DNA from: Diphasiastrum complanatum
Lineage: Eukaryota > Streptophyta > Lycopodiopsida > Lycopodiales > Lycopodiaceae
NCBI GenBank assembly: GCA_029204225.1
Contig: CM055096.1
Coordinates: 70,961,349 to 71,025,348 of the forward strand
Reading direction: 5' to 3'
DNA length: 64,000 nt
The translations under genes and the position numbers were made by a program. This document shows positions 22,887-35,801 of the stretch, one piece after another (position 1 is the first letter of the stretch; each line of letters begins with the position of its first letter). A model generated the notes under the pieces. That model saw only the letters and a list, made by a program, of their open reading frames with translations, ran no database searches and had not been told where the DNA came from.

Positions 22887-25800
22887 ATGAAAGGATCAGC
22901 ATTTTCTGAGGCTGTAAAATCTGGGAACGATGAGATTGTATCAGATAATGCTATGAGTTCCGACTCAAGTTCCAATGCATGTAATCAGAGAGTAAAACTA
23001 GAGCATGATCCATATTTCAACTATGACTTCCAAGTTCCTTGCAGTCAGTCACTTGACAGTGACAACGATGATGACGATGATTCAACGCTGCAAAATTTCA
23101 TAACAAAGGCTAAAAAGCGAAGGAAATCAGAGATTATACCTTCAAATTTTAAAACCCTCAATCACATGCTAACATCTTATCCAGACGAGTGTCATATACT
23201 GGGCGATGTATCTTACTTGAATAGCAGGAGCATTTTTGACTTGGAGCTTGAAAGTGAGATATGTGTCTTTCTCGATTTCACAGCAGAATCCTCAGTTTCT
23301 ACCTTAGAAAATTCCATAGATCCACCATTACTAGGCCAAGGTTTTCCACATGAAATCAAAAGTTGCATGAATGAGACAGTGCAGGAGCACATAGATGAGT
23401 TGCTTCCAAATATTAAAAGTGATGATGTCGATATTCTGTATGCCGAAGAGGAGGTGCCTCTTTACTCTGCCGAATTTACCAAAAAGATAGGCAGGAATTT
23501 AAGGAAGAAACGTATCGCGGTTAGCAACATCCAGAAAATGGTTGGAGTTGAAAAAGAAGTTGCATCGGAAGATGATGAAGACGATTGGACTCTGGAGAGA
23601 TGGAAACAGCAATTTAGTTTTTCCATGTCCAAAAGAAAACCCACCCCTGAAAGGCGAGGTTCTCCAAGCACGTTAATCCAGAACCCCATTCTCGTCAAAG
23701 GCACGAAGAGGAAAGAAACAGAACAGCCGAGTGGTATAGAGCATACTATGGAATGCAACTTAAACTTTCAGAACCTTGACTTCGAAGGGCTATTGGCAAT
23801 GGATGAGACCGTTCATCCAAAAACTTTTGGAGAGCATACTATGGAATGCAACTTAACCTCTCAGAACCTTGACTTCGAAGGGCTATTGGCAATGAATGAG
23901 ACCGTTCATCCAAAAGCTTTTGGAGATAGCCAAAATTTAAATGTTAGCTCTCCAATTTCTGACTATAACATGGAGAGTGATATTTCAGCTCCTCCTCTGC
24001 AGCTTAACTTGCAGGAAGCTTCTCTTTCTTTGAATGAAGATATCCTTGGTATAAAAGAAAAAGTTGATAAACTTGCTGATACTTCGGCTGTACCGATCAA
24101 CGAGGAAGATCCGCTTCATGCAACAGAAACGAACCATAACATTATTGTTGTTGTAACGAAAGAAGCTTGTGGAGATTTGAACTCTACATTTAGCATGCCC
24201 GTTTCAGATTGTCAAAAAGATGCTGCTGTTGCAAATGATGTTTCACCGCCAAATGGTTCTCTTCTGATGGTAGACGAAGGCAATCACAGTCGGTCATCAC
24301 AACAGAAAAACGCAACTAAGGACGGACTTTTAGTAAGAGCAAGGAATTTCATTAGCAGCGAAGGTCTTCGAGAACTATGTCGCAACATGATTCACAAGCC
24401 TTTGAAGAATGCTTCTAATTGTGAATCGGATTTGGGGCTTGCCATTGATCATTCATGTACTGCGTCTGAGTTTCCAAAACAAGCATCTGCAGATGCTTCA
24501 AATGTGCCTTGCTCAGATGCTGACAGTGTCCAAATTGAACTTTCACCTAACTTCAATCGACTAATCTCTCAGGGTCATTGTGCTCTCCAACAGGATAAAC
24601 TGTCAAGCAAATTCAGAAATGCTCTGCAAAAAAGCTCCTGGTGTTCAGCAAGTTGCATGAGTAAACAGGAATTTGTACAAGGAGTAACTCTTAGTGGTTC
24701 AGTCTCCAAGCTCCTCAGCAAAAGGAAGGCAAGCTCTACTCTACACCTTACTCTGCTACGACTTTCTAACAAGAGCACATTGCTTTTCTCATCAATGAAT
24801 TGTAAATGAACACTTGTCTAACTATGGTGATCATGAAGTAGTACTCTGGTGATCATGGAGTAGTACGTCTTTCTTCTAAACTCTCCTTGAAAGTGACCAG
24901 TCTGTAGAATGCCCAAGTTTGATGTTCTAATTCAGCAAAACATTTTTCCTCTTAAAAAACTGGTAGTTAATACCTGATTTGCCGTGCAGATTACTTGATT
25001 TGAGTTTGCAAACTTAAAATTGTTTGCTAAAGCCTAACTCAATCATGATCAACAAATTTTCTGTTAGGTAGTGGTCTTAACATGCTAGATATTTGAGAAA
25101 TTGTGCTTTAAAGCCACGTGAGAACATATGCTATTATGATGCAACACCCTGCCAGGGATTCATATAAAGCGTTAGCAATGATAAAACTCATGCAAGGTCT
25201 TGAAGGTGCTTGTAGTTGTGCCCTGATAGAAGTGCTACTAAACTGTAGGAATCCTACAGCAAGGGCTCGAAGAAACTTCTATTTGTTTTTCAATGAAAGT
25301 GGATGACTTCCAAAAGAAATTCTTTGTTTGGTATTTATGTTCTGCTAAATAGCTACATGCAGGTAAAGTTTGACTCATTGGAGGGAGAGAAAGTTCAGGC
25401 AACAAGGGGCGATAACTCTGTGCAGAGTACATACTTATATCTTTTACTTTGGACTTTGCTGAGCTGAAGATTTGAAGTTGTACTTTCAGAATTCTCTTAA
25501 CGGATCGATACCCTTCTGATTTTTTCTCTGTGATGGTGTTGCATGAAATTTATATCAGGATATCAAGCTGCAGATATTTGTGAGAGTTCACCGAGGTTGA
25601 CTGACTGCTCTCATCTGTCTGATGAGATAACATATACAAAAGTGGCTGACAGTAAAATAAATGCGTCTGAGACATGCATGCAAGTTGAATGTTCTGATAC
25701 TTCTGAGCTGCCAACTGATTCCTTACAGCTATTTGCTCCACAATATGAGTTTTGCTCTAAGCATACCTCAGATTTGGAAGTCCACTCTTCATGTTGCTTT

Positions 25801-27472
25801 GATCGTGTGCACACGGGCTCTCCATTATCTCAAGAACTTTCTCCTGATCCTCCCACTAAATTTTCTCTGGTGCTTGCATGTTCTCCCTCTCCTCCTCACA
25901 ATGGCACATTCGAAGGCTCTCCAGATTCTCCAATTAAACAATCTTTCCTAGGAAGGTCAGAAGACCCTCGTCCAATCAGAGGAATTTTAAAACAGAGTTT
26001 GCAGCATGCAGTGTGCAACTGTGTAGAGTGCCAATCTGTTCGCTCTCGTGCTGAAAGAGCAGCAAAATTTTCACAACAGCAGCTGCATGATATCCAAGGA
26101 TTGGCTGGTATACTTATGAAGGAGCTTCGAAGCATGCGCAGCTTAGTGGAAGAGAATTTGGTGCAGAAGTTTTTTGTTAAAAATGAGCTGGAACAGGTCA
26201 GCTTTTTCTATTTACCACTTCAAATATATATTTCTATAAGCAAAAGCCTTCAGTCGTGCGTGCATTGCATTGCTATCAGACACTTTACTGATTGGTCTTT
26301 TCATTAACAAAAATCTCTGGAGTTGCTCTCTTCAAAGAATTTTCCTTGCGAATCTACCATTTCATTCAAACTCAAAAGGACAAATTGTGCTTTAAGGTGC
26401 CCTAGGAAATTTTCTGTGTTAAGGCTGCAAATAGATGTCAATTGCTCTCATTTGCATGTCTTTTTCAAAGAATTCATACTATTTCTTATTTATACATGTA
26501 TGAACCATAATGCTTCACTTCCCTGTTTCCACTACATGCAAAATCTGGATGAATTTGGCCTGTGGTCAATTGACAAAAGAATATCTACTATTATTGTAAT
26601 GAAATATTCTCTGATCTACAATATTTTCCTATCAGACAATTTTTAAGTGGAACTGAGAAAGATAACTGAACATAGAGCACGTGGAAGTATGCTGTGAAAT
26701 CCAACTAACTCAAAGCATTATTATACATTGGTCAGTATCTTCTTCCATTTGTGCTACTTCTCCTATCGCAAGCCGCACACCAATTTGTCAGTTTGATACG
26801 GGATAACAACCATAGTGATTTACTCAATCATAATAATGGCTTCCTGTACTAAGTTGGGGAACCTCTACCAGTCACGTTGAGGTGAATTCAGCTCATACTT
26901 TTTGAAATGTGGTGTGAAGCAGAGGGCAAATAAGTTGCATAAAAGCTGTACTTTATTTTTGACCTGCTACTGCATTATTCAAAGATTTCAGTTGTCAGAA
27001 AAAATTGAAATTGATTGAAGTTATTTTCTTGAAATGGAAAAATTCTTGGGTTAGTGGCAGATTTAATCTAATATATGGGATAGATAGAGATTATTTGCAG
27101 TTTTTTAAGCTGTGGCTACTGTTATTGTCTTTGAATGATTGTGCTGAATGCAATGATTTGTTCTAAAGTTGGTAATATTGGCTCGGATTCAGGTGAAATT
27201 GGCAACAAGCAGTGCAATTGAAGCAGAGAGTGTAGCCAAAAAATGGCTGGTGAAGATGGTCCGGGATTGCAACCGTTATTGTAAGATCCAGGTATTTCAC
27301 TCTCACACTACAAATTCTTTTCTATTATTTGACATGCGAAATTATTTATCAAATGGTTTTGAAATTGCAGGACACCAAAAAACGAAAAATTACGTTTGCT
27401 GATGAGGCAGGAAAGCAGTTATGCCACGTGAAGCATTACCAGAAAAATGTGAATACTCAAGAGCATAGTTGA
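22887..27472 (+). CDS. uncharacterised plant protein with RGILK / Cys-pair C-terminal domain
   Basis: Proposed coding exons are 22887-24660, 25559-26196, 27193-27291 and 27371-27472, giving about 870 residues; all phases agree (1, 0, 0) and introns are GT-AG. The N-terminal 590 residues are Ser/Asp/Glu rich and probably disordered, with basic patches such as KAKKRRKSE (nuclear-type). The conserved part is at the C-terminus: RPIRGILKQSL, CNCVECQSVRSRAERAAKFS, a helical LMKELRSMRSLVEENL, AESVAKKWLVKMVRDC and finally KRKITFADE. I recall this arrangement from uncharacterised land-plant proteins; I assign no function. A 31-residue segment is tandemly duplicated at 23739-23924. The donor of the first coding exon is the least certain: GA/GTAAAC at 24661 was chosen because it alone combines a fair signal with the right phase. 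Confidence 0.75.
23739..23924 (+). repeat. 93-bp tandem duplication inside the coding exon
   Basis: Units 23739-23831 and 23832-23924 are nearly identical and in frame; each begins EHTMECNL and ends with a TVHPK-FG motif. The few differences suggest a recent duplication. Confidence 0.95.
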
Positions 27473-28560
27473 TGCTTCTCAATCTTGAACCTCATCAGTG
27501 ATTGGTGTTTGTTTGAATTTTATTCAGCAATGTTTTTTGGAAACAAGATGAATTTTTCCAAGCCTGTGCAGCTCTGCATATAGTTTACCAAGGAGGAAAA
27601 TTGATGAAAACCGTAGGATGTTCAATGCTTTAACGGTTCTGATGTTTGGGGTCCAAATCTTACCTTGTCTGTGAAAGGTAGACATGTTGCGAAATTGTGC
27701 AAATGCTTCAAATCAGTCACTATGAAGGGTTTGCTGGCCAGATGACCTCCCTTTCCCATTCATCAATTCGACTGCAAAAAAACTGATCAGTGAATTTTTG
27801 CTGCTTTAGATTTAGCTCTGCCATAGCGAACCAGTCATTGTCACGCCGACTGTGAGCTTTAAGCTTGGTTAAGGTCTTACCATTTTCCAATACCTAGGAA
27901 AATTTCAGAAATCATGCTGGAAATTTCTTGAGCTGGGCAATTTACAAGATTGCAGGTTATCAAGAAAAGCAAAATTCAAGGTCATTTGAATTTTAGAGTA
28001 AGTTGTATAAAAACTTTTTCTGTTATTAAATTCTAGTATGGATTCTGGTGTTATGAAAGCTCTTGTGATGAAAAAACTTTAATTGAGTGGTTTCCTAAAA
28101 AGTATTTGAAAATACTAGGGAAAAAGGTGAACAATTATGATAAGCTTAATTTAGAGAGGTATATCTACCCTTGATATGACTAGTGACTAGTTCTTGTATA
28201 GATTTTTACTTTCTATTTTGTAATCTTTTTTTATTTCTATGTTTATGTTTTTGAAAAAAAATTTGTATATTGGGCTTGTTCTAGAGGCACTTATTTTGGT
28301 CTCATCTTTCAAGTGATGTATGTTTAAAAGTCATTGCTCCTAGGTCCATTCATGTGACACCTAGTGTTGACTTACACATGACAAGGTACATGAAACGAAT
28401 CATCAGACAACACATGTTTTGATGTGGGATCGGTGACTTCGAACACTTCGAAGTCGTGCAATCGCGATTCATTGATATGAGCTCATATGGTGTCGATTTG
28501 TTCGGGGAAGCTACTGCTTCATTTCACAATCAGACATCCTCGGAACAACATATAGCTATT
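27473..28560. other. 3' flank of the gene, no further gene seen
   Basis: 3' UTR and intergenic sequence. No ORF or repeat supported. Confidence 0.5.
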
Positions 28561-29103
28561 GCTAATCTGATACTAATTTTATGAACAGTAGATAGTTTAA
28601 TGACAGTGGAAGTATATCTACTTATAAATTAAGCAAGCATCACAACATTCAGAGATTGCATACATTGAGTAGATAAATTGTTACTTGTTTATATTATCAA
28701 AAATCAAGTATATAGCAATAATCCTTTGAGCGTTGTCTGTTTCCCAGATCAACACATTGGTGCAAGAGAGCTATTTTCTCTCACAAATAGAAACTAGCTA
28801 CTGCTAATTCTATGTAAGTGAGTGTGGCGAGGTGTGCCTGCTACTGCATGACTAACACTCGTCAATTATCATTCACTGTATCTGTATTTCTCTCTTCGTA
28901 TCTGCATTCGATTTTCAGTATATATCTTGTTGGGTTTGGTTACAAGATCTGATTAGCTACGTATTACAAGATAGTTTAAGCTAAAACATCAACTAACTAC
29001 ATATGTTGGTACTTTATTTGGCTACGTGGCTTAACGGCTGAGTCGTGACATTTAAACTGTCACGCTCATCTAGCCTTGATCTCAAAGTCGACTTGACTTC
29101 GAT
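28561..29103 (-). mobile_element. possible decayed LTR with degenerate primer binding site
   Basis: On the minus strand tagtatcagattagc (28575-28561) resembles a mutated initiator-Met site, and cagtatatatcttg at about 28917 could be its TATA region. The outer border is not visible. The case is weak. Confidence 0.25.
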
Positions 29104-29266
29104 GACTTCGGTTGAGTTTGGTGCCTTGGCAATTCGTTGGTGTTTGGGACTTCGGTTGAGTCTATTGACTTGGCAATGCGTTGGCGTCGGGGACTTCGGC
29201 TGAGTTGATGACTTCGGTTGAGTCTGGTGCCTTGGCAATGCGTTGGCGTCGGGGACTTCGGTTGAG
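29104..29266. repeat. 44-bp minisatellite
   Basis: gacttcggttgag recurs at 29104, 29148, 29192, 29210 and 29254, that is, three 44-base steps and one 18-base step. Units also share ccttggcaatgcgttggcgt. Minus-strand ORFs over it are repetitive products of the minisatellite. Confidence 0.85.
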
Positions 29267-29436
29267 TCGCGAAAAACGTGAAGAATGCGAAGGTCGTCAC
29301 AAAACTAATACTAAGTTAAAATAGGCTTGTTGTTGGCTTTTTCGGATTTGAGCGAAAAGTGCGAAAAGTGCGAACTGTGCGACAAACGGTTCAAATATGC
29401 AGATTGTGCAAAAACTAGTTCAAAATTGCGGCAGTC

Positions 29437-29564
29437 TAAAAATGCAAGGAAAAATACTAAGGCTTTAAAAGTAGAATCACAAAAGGTTTCTTCATGTTTA
29501 TAAAAATGCAAGGAAAAATACTAAGGCTTTAAAAGTAGAATCACAAAAGGTTTCTTCATGTTTA
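29437..29564. repeat. 64-bp perfect tandem duplication
   Basis: The unit at 29437-29500 (starts taaaaatgcaagg) is repeated without change at 29501-29564, at the left end of the copia remnant. Confidence 0.9.
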
Positions 29565-29599
29565 TATGAGAAACTTTTTGCACATGTGAGCCAAAAAGT

Positions 29600-30660
29600 A
29601 TAAAAGCTCAATGTTCAAGAGGAGAGTTTGATCTTGATGTAGATCTTGAGAAGGGTAGTTTGTGAGCCTTTGAGAGACTGCATGCTTCACATCTCTTCCC
29701 ACACTTTGACAAATGCTTGGGGAGTCCAACTGCAAGCTCCTTTGCAACCATAGATTCCATGGCTTTGTAGTTGGGGTGGCCCAACCTTTTGTGCCACAGT
29801 TCCACCTTTGATAACTCTACCTTTGCCAAGTTAACACTCTGCACTGCAACATTAGCATCAAGCTTAAACAATCTACCTTGCTTAAAGCCTTTGGCTATAC
29901 ATTCATCATTTCTAAGGATGGAACAAACTCCATGCTTCAATTGTACATCTAGGCCATTATCCATTTACTGGCCAACATTAAGCAAATTCTTGGTTAACTT
30001 AGGAACATAAAGAACATTATCAAGATTCGTCTTTTTGGATGATCCCACATACAAGGGAATTGTTCCTATTCCACTTATCTTACATTCTTGACTACTTGCA
30101 GTATAGATTGATCTATGTAAATCATTGTAAGAAAGTAAAGTGGAGAATATGTCCTTTTGATATGTCATGTGGGAACTAGCCCCACTATCAATCCACCAAG
30201 AATCATTGGTGTTGCTCTTGGATGATGGTGGTTTGTTGGAAACCATCAAGGATGACTCTTCATCCTCCTCCTCCTCCTGATGTGCAATGTTGCTTTGTTT
30301 GCTCTCTTGTGCCTTCTTCTTCTTCAGACATTTTGATGCAAAATGTCCTTTCTTTCCACTAGAAAAAACATTTGTACTTGGACTTGTCTTTGATCTTGCC
30401 CTTTGAGCTTGAAGCCTCATCCTCCTCCTTGGTCTCCTTGAAGTACTTCTTCTTGCCATTGGTCTTCTTCTTGCCTTTGAATGAGAAATTAGCTTTCTCA
30501 TCACCATCCTGCAGAAAAATAGCATTCATTATTGCATTGGTATGCATCATAATATACTCTTCTGCCACTAATACATTGTGTAGCTTTTCTATAGTAGGCA
30601 AAGTGTCTTGGATTGCAAAGCTTTGGACCAAATTTGTAAAGCCACTCACCTGGTTTCCAC
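29600..30660 (-). pseudogene. copia gag knuckle, protease and pre-integrase remnant
   Basis: Minus-strand reading from about 30650: gag C-terminal FTNLVQSFAIQDTLPTIE, a knuckle SSGKKGHFASKC (the first Cys lost), an acidic linker, protease with WWIDSGASSHMTYQKD, and in another frame the pre-integrase GRLFKLDAN, ELWHKRLGHPNYKAM and CEACSLSKAHKLPF with intact HHCC ligands. It is truncated just after that, before the integrase core. Primer binding site and LTR lie to the right, separated by a 340-base leader; most of gag is deleted. Confidence 0.9.
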
Positions 30661-31004
30661 TTTAAGAAGGTCTGAAATCAGCCTAGATTAATTAGTTCTC
30701 ATGAAACAAATTCAAAACTAATCAATGGCAAGTGATCTTGGTAGCTTATCTTGGGATTTGCACCAAAAATTACATCAAACTGACACCAGATGAATTTTCT
30801 ATGATCCAATGAAATATGGGTTATTAAATGCTGGTTCAGAGATGCCCACACATGTGAACAATACGGATTTTGATCTGAAAAAGTTTGGGATCAATTCTCT
30901 CACCAAAACCTGGATACCAGCTTGCCCTTCCAATACTAGCTTTTTGCACCAAAACCTGCTAAAATTGGATTAGATTCAAACACTGATCAATGGCCTTGTA
31001 CTTG

Positions 31005-31016
31005 GCTCTGATACCA
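31005..31016 (-). promoter_or_regulatory. primer binding site for initiator-Met tRNA
   Basis: On the minus strand TGGTATCAGAGC, perfect, directly adjoining the LTR end at 31017. It belongs to the copia remnant at 29.6-30.7 kb. Confidence 0.9.
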
Positions 31017-31641
31017 TGTGAAAAGTACAATACTAAGGACCATAAATGGATCTTTGAATGATCCACAAGGTGATTGTATGCTTGTTAAATAATCTATCAG
31101 AAACTAGTCATCAGAAAACAAGATCTAGTTTAGCAGCTTGATAGGAAACAAGTAGAGACAATCAAAACATTGATCAATAAGTGTAATCCAATTCCACACA
31201 TGTGGAAATAAGGCTGTAGTACGGCCTGTAGACAGTGTTTACAAAGTGCCAAAGCTGGGTTTCATTGAAAATCAAGAGTAATCACTATACAATGAGAGGA
31301 AACTCGGGTTTCTCCTTGAGGCTCCAGAAAGTTTCTATCTTCTCACTATGGAGAATGGGAATACATAGTAAAACACACTTCCTTTGCTAAGTTAGGTGAA
31401 AATCCTGCATGTAATAAGGAAGTAGACTCCACTTTCTTACCCTAATGTGAAAACCCTAGTCTAGATCCAAGAGTCATGCTTGGTAGGTGCATGGTAGGTA
31501 CAAATCTCATCATAAATAATGGTCTAGATCCTACAAAGTAGGAATCACTACCAAATGGACACAACCGCTCCTCTTGACTCGTGGTAACCTACTTTAGGTG
31601 TGTATGTAAAAGTGGCACTTTGGCCATTTAAGTAACCAACA
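31017..31641 (-). mobile_element. 5' LTR of the copia remnant (outer end inferred)
   Basis: The inner end (…TTTTCACA on the minus strand) is fixed by the primer binding site. The outer end is proposed at 31641, where the minus strand reads TGTTGGTTACTTAAATGG, a typical LTR start. Length would be about 625 bases. No second LTR is available to confirm it. Confidence 0.6.
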
Positions 31642-32249
31642 AACAATGTTGACAAGATGTACAATATTCTACATGGCTAGATTTGCCAATGTAGGCAAAT
31701 TTTCACAAAGTTTCCACTTTATGGTGATGAGATAGCCAAAAATCATCATTTTTGCTTGTTTTTCATAAAGTTGGATAGTGGCTGGCTGTAAAACACCATT
31801 TAGACTTGTAAAGAGGTGAACCAAAGTCTTTTGAAGCTTTCCTCGAAGTTAGAACCAAGAATTCCAACAAGTGAACTTGTAGGAAGTCAAAAAAGTTCAA
31901 AAAAAATGACCATTTTTGGTGATTTTTGGGGGATGAATCTCTCCAAATCCATAAGGAGATCATTTTGGAATTTATTACAGCATGATAGCATTCCTTTTTA
32001 CCTTCCAAGCAAGCTATCATACCTGTGAATTGATGGCCGGTGGCTTATGCACCATCTCTATCAAGTTTGAAGCTATTTTGACTTCTACAAATCAAGAAAT
32101 CTTCATTCTCAGCCTATACTGCATCTTAGGATCAGTATGAATGCTTCATGGAAGTCTAATTGGTCGTTTAAGACTGTTGGTAGCATCAATTTTGGGTTGG
32201 AATGGGTGTTTGCACGTTTTTGCATGATTCCTTCTTGTGGAAGTGCGCC
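31642..32249. other. no gene seen
   Basis: Sequence between the copia LTR and the non-coding retroelement. A minus-strand ORF at 31763-32020 shows no domain. Confidence 0.45.
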
Positions 32250-35200
32250 CTACTACAGTTGACATAGGGGTTAGTAACATTAGGAATCGGACATTGTTTC
32301 GATTTTTTCGACTTTGATTGCCTTTTGTACTAACAGTATTTTCGTCAGAATTTTCAAATTACGTAAAATAAAGCAAATTGAGTTTTCCGAAAAAATTGAA
32401 ATTTCGGTCATTTTTTTGTTATCTATGGAATCAGTCTAGATTAGTGAATTGATTAAACTGAGTTTATCAGTCAGAATTGATCACAGTGTTTTTACTAAGT
32501 CTAAATTATTTTCCAATGATAGATAAGTTAAAATTGACAAAAGGAACCGCAATTCAATTGCCGACAGTTTTTACTGTGCTGTCATTTTTTAACTTTGGAG
32601 GTGAACTCCCAAATTGAAAGTTAAAATTTGAATTTTTTTTTCTTTTTGTTGAATTTTAAATTGGTTAAAATTTGAATTCAGTTACTTGTCTGATAGTTTT
32701 CTAATTGATGTTGATCGATAGAAATCAGTCAAGTGAACATTTGTGCAAGATACTCGTTAAATTTGAATTAAAATCGTCAAACAATATAAAATAACCAGAT
32801 TGGATGAGTGGCCATAGTATTCTTTATCTAATCAGTAAATCTGACATGATATGGTTCAAGAATTACTGAAATCCTATTGGTGGGATTTCCATTCATGTAA
32901 TTTCATGTTCTATGTTTGGATAGGTTTTGTCAATATTAACGGAATAATGCCAAACCAATCAATAAAAAGGAAAAACAATCTAATTTTATTGGAAAATTTG
33001 TAATAATAAGAATTACATAACTGATTTCATTTCCAATAGAATCCTATGGTGAATTATATTCAAAAGATTAGCCTAGTACTATTTCATATACTAGTAAATG
33101 ATTTTTGATATATCAGATATTCAGCCCAGGTATAGGATAGAAATGAAATTGTTTTGGACTTTTTCCTACAATAATTAGTTTTTAAACATTTACTAATGTC
33201 ATTACGTCTTCTTGGTACCTTAGCTTAAATAGATTTTCAGGGAACTGAAAATTCTAAGGAGGGAAGAAGAGTGGGCATCAGGTAGTAAGTGTGATCAGAA
33301 AATGTATTTCGTAGTTAGGATTTTGGTAATCCCTGTAAATAATTGCTTAATACTGGTTATTAGTTTCCTGGTTAGAATTCATTCAGTTGAATTCATAACT
33401 AATATCTTTGTAACCATTGAGTTATCCGCAATTTTGGATGTCAATTGTGAGGTTAGAAGTGGAATCTGATATGTGGATTACATTGGATCTGTTAGTTGAC
33501 AAAAGCTTGTCCCTAGATTTGATGCATCAGTAGGGGTTTTAAGCTTATCATTAACCAAAAAGGATCAGGATGTAATATTGAACCATGTTAATTTATGGAT
33601 TAGCTTATAATTGATTTGGGTAAGGATCTAAATGTGGTGTTATACTAGTTTTTCACCTAGACATTTTAGATTTCTGAATCATTGGCAATTAACTTGAGTA
33701 GTTCATTACTCCAGGATGAAGTTAATTGGTAAAACGATCAGTGTGATGTGGATTCACCAGAAACTGATGGTTTTGATTTATATTGCTTGTAAGATGCATG
33801 ATTAGGGAATCATTTGGGTTCATCAGTTGAAATTATGTGCATTGGATATACAGTATTCTTGGGATAAAATATTCCTTAGTTAAGGAATAGACTCAATTCA
33901 TTAGTGATTGTATCCCAGAGAGCTCAAATGGATAACGAATCATAATGAATCTAAGAATAACAATTGAATTGATATTCAACAGGACTTTTGGTATCTAGAT
34001 GTGATTCTAGATTGTAATCTAAAGTTTTTGTAGTTGAAGATGATCGTCATTTTGGTATGCGTTCAGTCTTCAATTACCAGTTGTTTATAGAATTTGAATC
34101 TTGCAGTTCAGTTAAAGAATCATGTTTTGGAAGTATTCCTAAATCCAATATTTTCTTAATGGAAAGATTTTTGGAATGACTCTTACTTTTCTTGAGTTAT
34201 GTTAGACATATACTCTAGTATCCTATAAATGATTATGGTTTGGATTCTAGGAAATTATGATTGACAAATCATACGAATCTAAATATTTATGGTTGACAAA
34301 TCATAAATAGATACTTAATTATTGTCAAAGGATTATAAGAAATTGTAATGATTTTTTAAGTGTGATGATTAATTCTTGATCTATTATTTGAGTAAGAATT
34401 CAGATCAGTATTTTGAATCTCTCTACTCCAGTATTTTATTTGAGAACCTATGGATCTCACAAATATTCTCACAAGATAAGTATTTTATTTGTGAAGAATT
34501 TAATTTATCTAGTAGATGTTATTCTACTACAGTTTATGGTCCTGAGATGCTTGAGTACAGTTCTTCATTTGAATTGGATCTCCAATTATCCTAGGAGACA
34601 GACAAGTCTATTAAGATGAATGAATGCTATCTTTCTTGTATTTGGTGTTAGAAACAAGAGCATTTAACTCAAAAGAGTATCTGAGGTACTCAGAGTTGAG
34701 TTTTAATCATTCTATATCTTAATCATTCTCCTAGAGATTCTAGATAAATGAATTATCATATCTTAGAATTTAAATTCTAAGGGTATTTGTACTTGACAGC
34801 TTATGAATTATTTGTCAGAGTTGTGCATACTTTCATACTGTAATTATAAATATTTTATTATTTCTTTAACTTTAGTCTCCTAAGTTAGGTTATTTCACCC
34901 ACTGTTTCATGTAAGTGTTTTACATGAAGGTGATGTTACTAATTTGTGATGAATGTAACCCAGATGAAATTTTTTTCGCTTAGTGTACTTTTCAAACCTG
35001 AGTTGTACTCCAAAGCATAGATTAACGATTTCAAATAGGTTTATCTCTGAGTACTTGTTTGATATGAAAGTCCGACTAAGGATAATGATTTCTCGGTTAA
35101 TATTGAAAGTTAAAGGAACTGTAATTCTTTCTTGTTCAGAGAGTTTCTAAGGATAGAAGCAGTTTAAGGAGGGAAGAATGTTATGTCCATGAACAGTAAG

Positions 35201-35700
35201 TAGGACTCAATATACTCCTAGTCTTGGATACACAGTACTCCAGTAAATCAAGTTGTTAGTCATGCCACGTCATACTGGATGTGACCCACTAATATTCTTG
35301 TGAGGCCCAGAACACACTAAATGGAGTTTAGACAAGGTATGAGACAATGTATGCATGTGTAGAGTTATCAATAGCAATTTTATGAATAGGTGGTCCATGC
35401 TTAGGACTCTATTCTAGGTGAATCTATGTATAGAGAACTTAGGGCTATGCATGGCTATGTGCCCATGTTGCTTTTGGCTCTATATATTGAGGCCAAACTC
35501 GCCCTACTCCTCATTGTGATCATTGATTCATTGCTAGGGTTTCACTCTGCATTCATGCTTCTTATTCCTTGGCTTGGGAGTGAAGCTTCTAGAGTTGATT
35601 GGTTGCTTCTACTTGGTTGGGTGGTTGCTCCATAGTGTGTTTTCCATTGTGTTTTGTCTTGTAAGCAGAATCTTAGGGAGCTTCCCTTATAATTATGATC
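32250..35700 (+). mobile_element. non-coding LTR retroelement, copy A (3' part)
   Basis: About 2.9 kb of AT-rich sequence without any retroviral domain is homologous to 54.0-57.0 kb in the same orientation (for example 33613-33650 and 56450-56488 share aaggatctaaatgt-gtgttatact). It ends in a polypurine tract (aaggagggaagaa, 35166-35178) followed by an LTR from 35179. Lack of coding capacity with normal LTR signals fits a LARD-like non-autonomous element. The 5' border is approximate. Confidence 0.7.
35179..35700 (+). mobile_element. 3' LTR of copy A
   Basis: It starts TGTTATGTCCATGAACAG directly after the polypurine tract and has a TATA box (ctatatattgagg, about 35480). It aligns in outline with the LTR at 51910-52378 (same start pattern and tatatattgagg). 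The 3' end, near ttcccttataa at about 35690, is estimated. Confidence 0.65.
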
Positions 35701-35801
35701 TGGTACGTAGATATTATATTGGTATTGATATTGTTCAGTTTTCTTATTGAGTTTGCAGTGTTATGTATAATTCTAAATTTATTTTCTTTTCTCATTTACA
35801 G

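Noticed and set aside
24724-24740. A GC-AG donor (aag/gcaagc) for the first coding exon of the long gene
   Set aside because: It would leave the exon in phase 0, while the next exon enters in phase 1; the GT donor at 24661 fits the phase.
29014-29300. Minus-strand Pro/Gln/Ser-rich ORFs
   Set aside because: They are translations of the 44-bp minisatellite.
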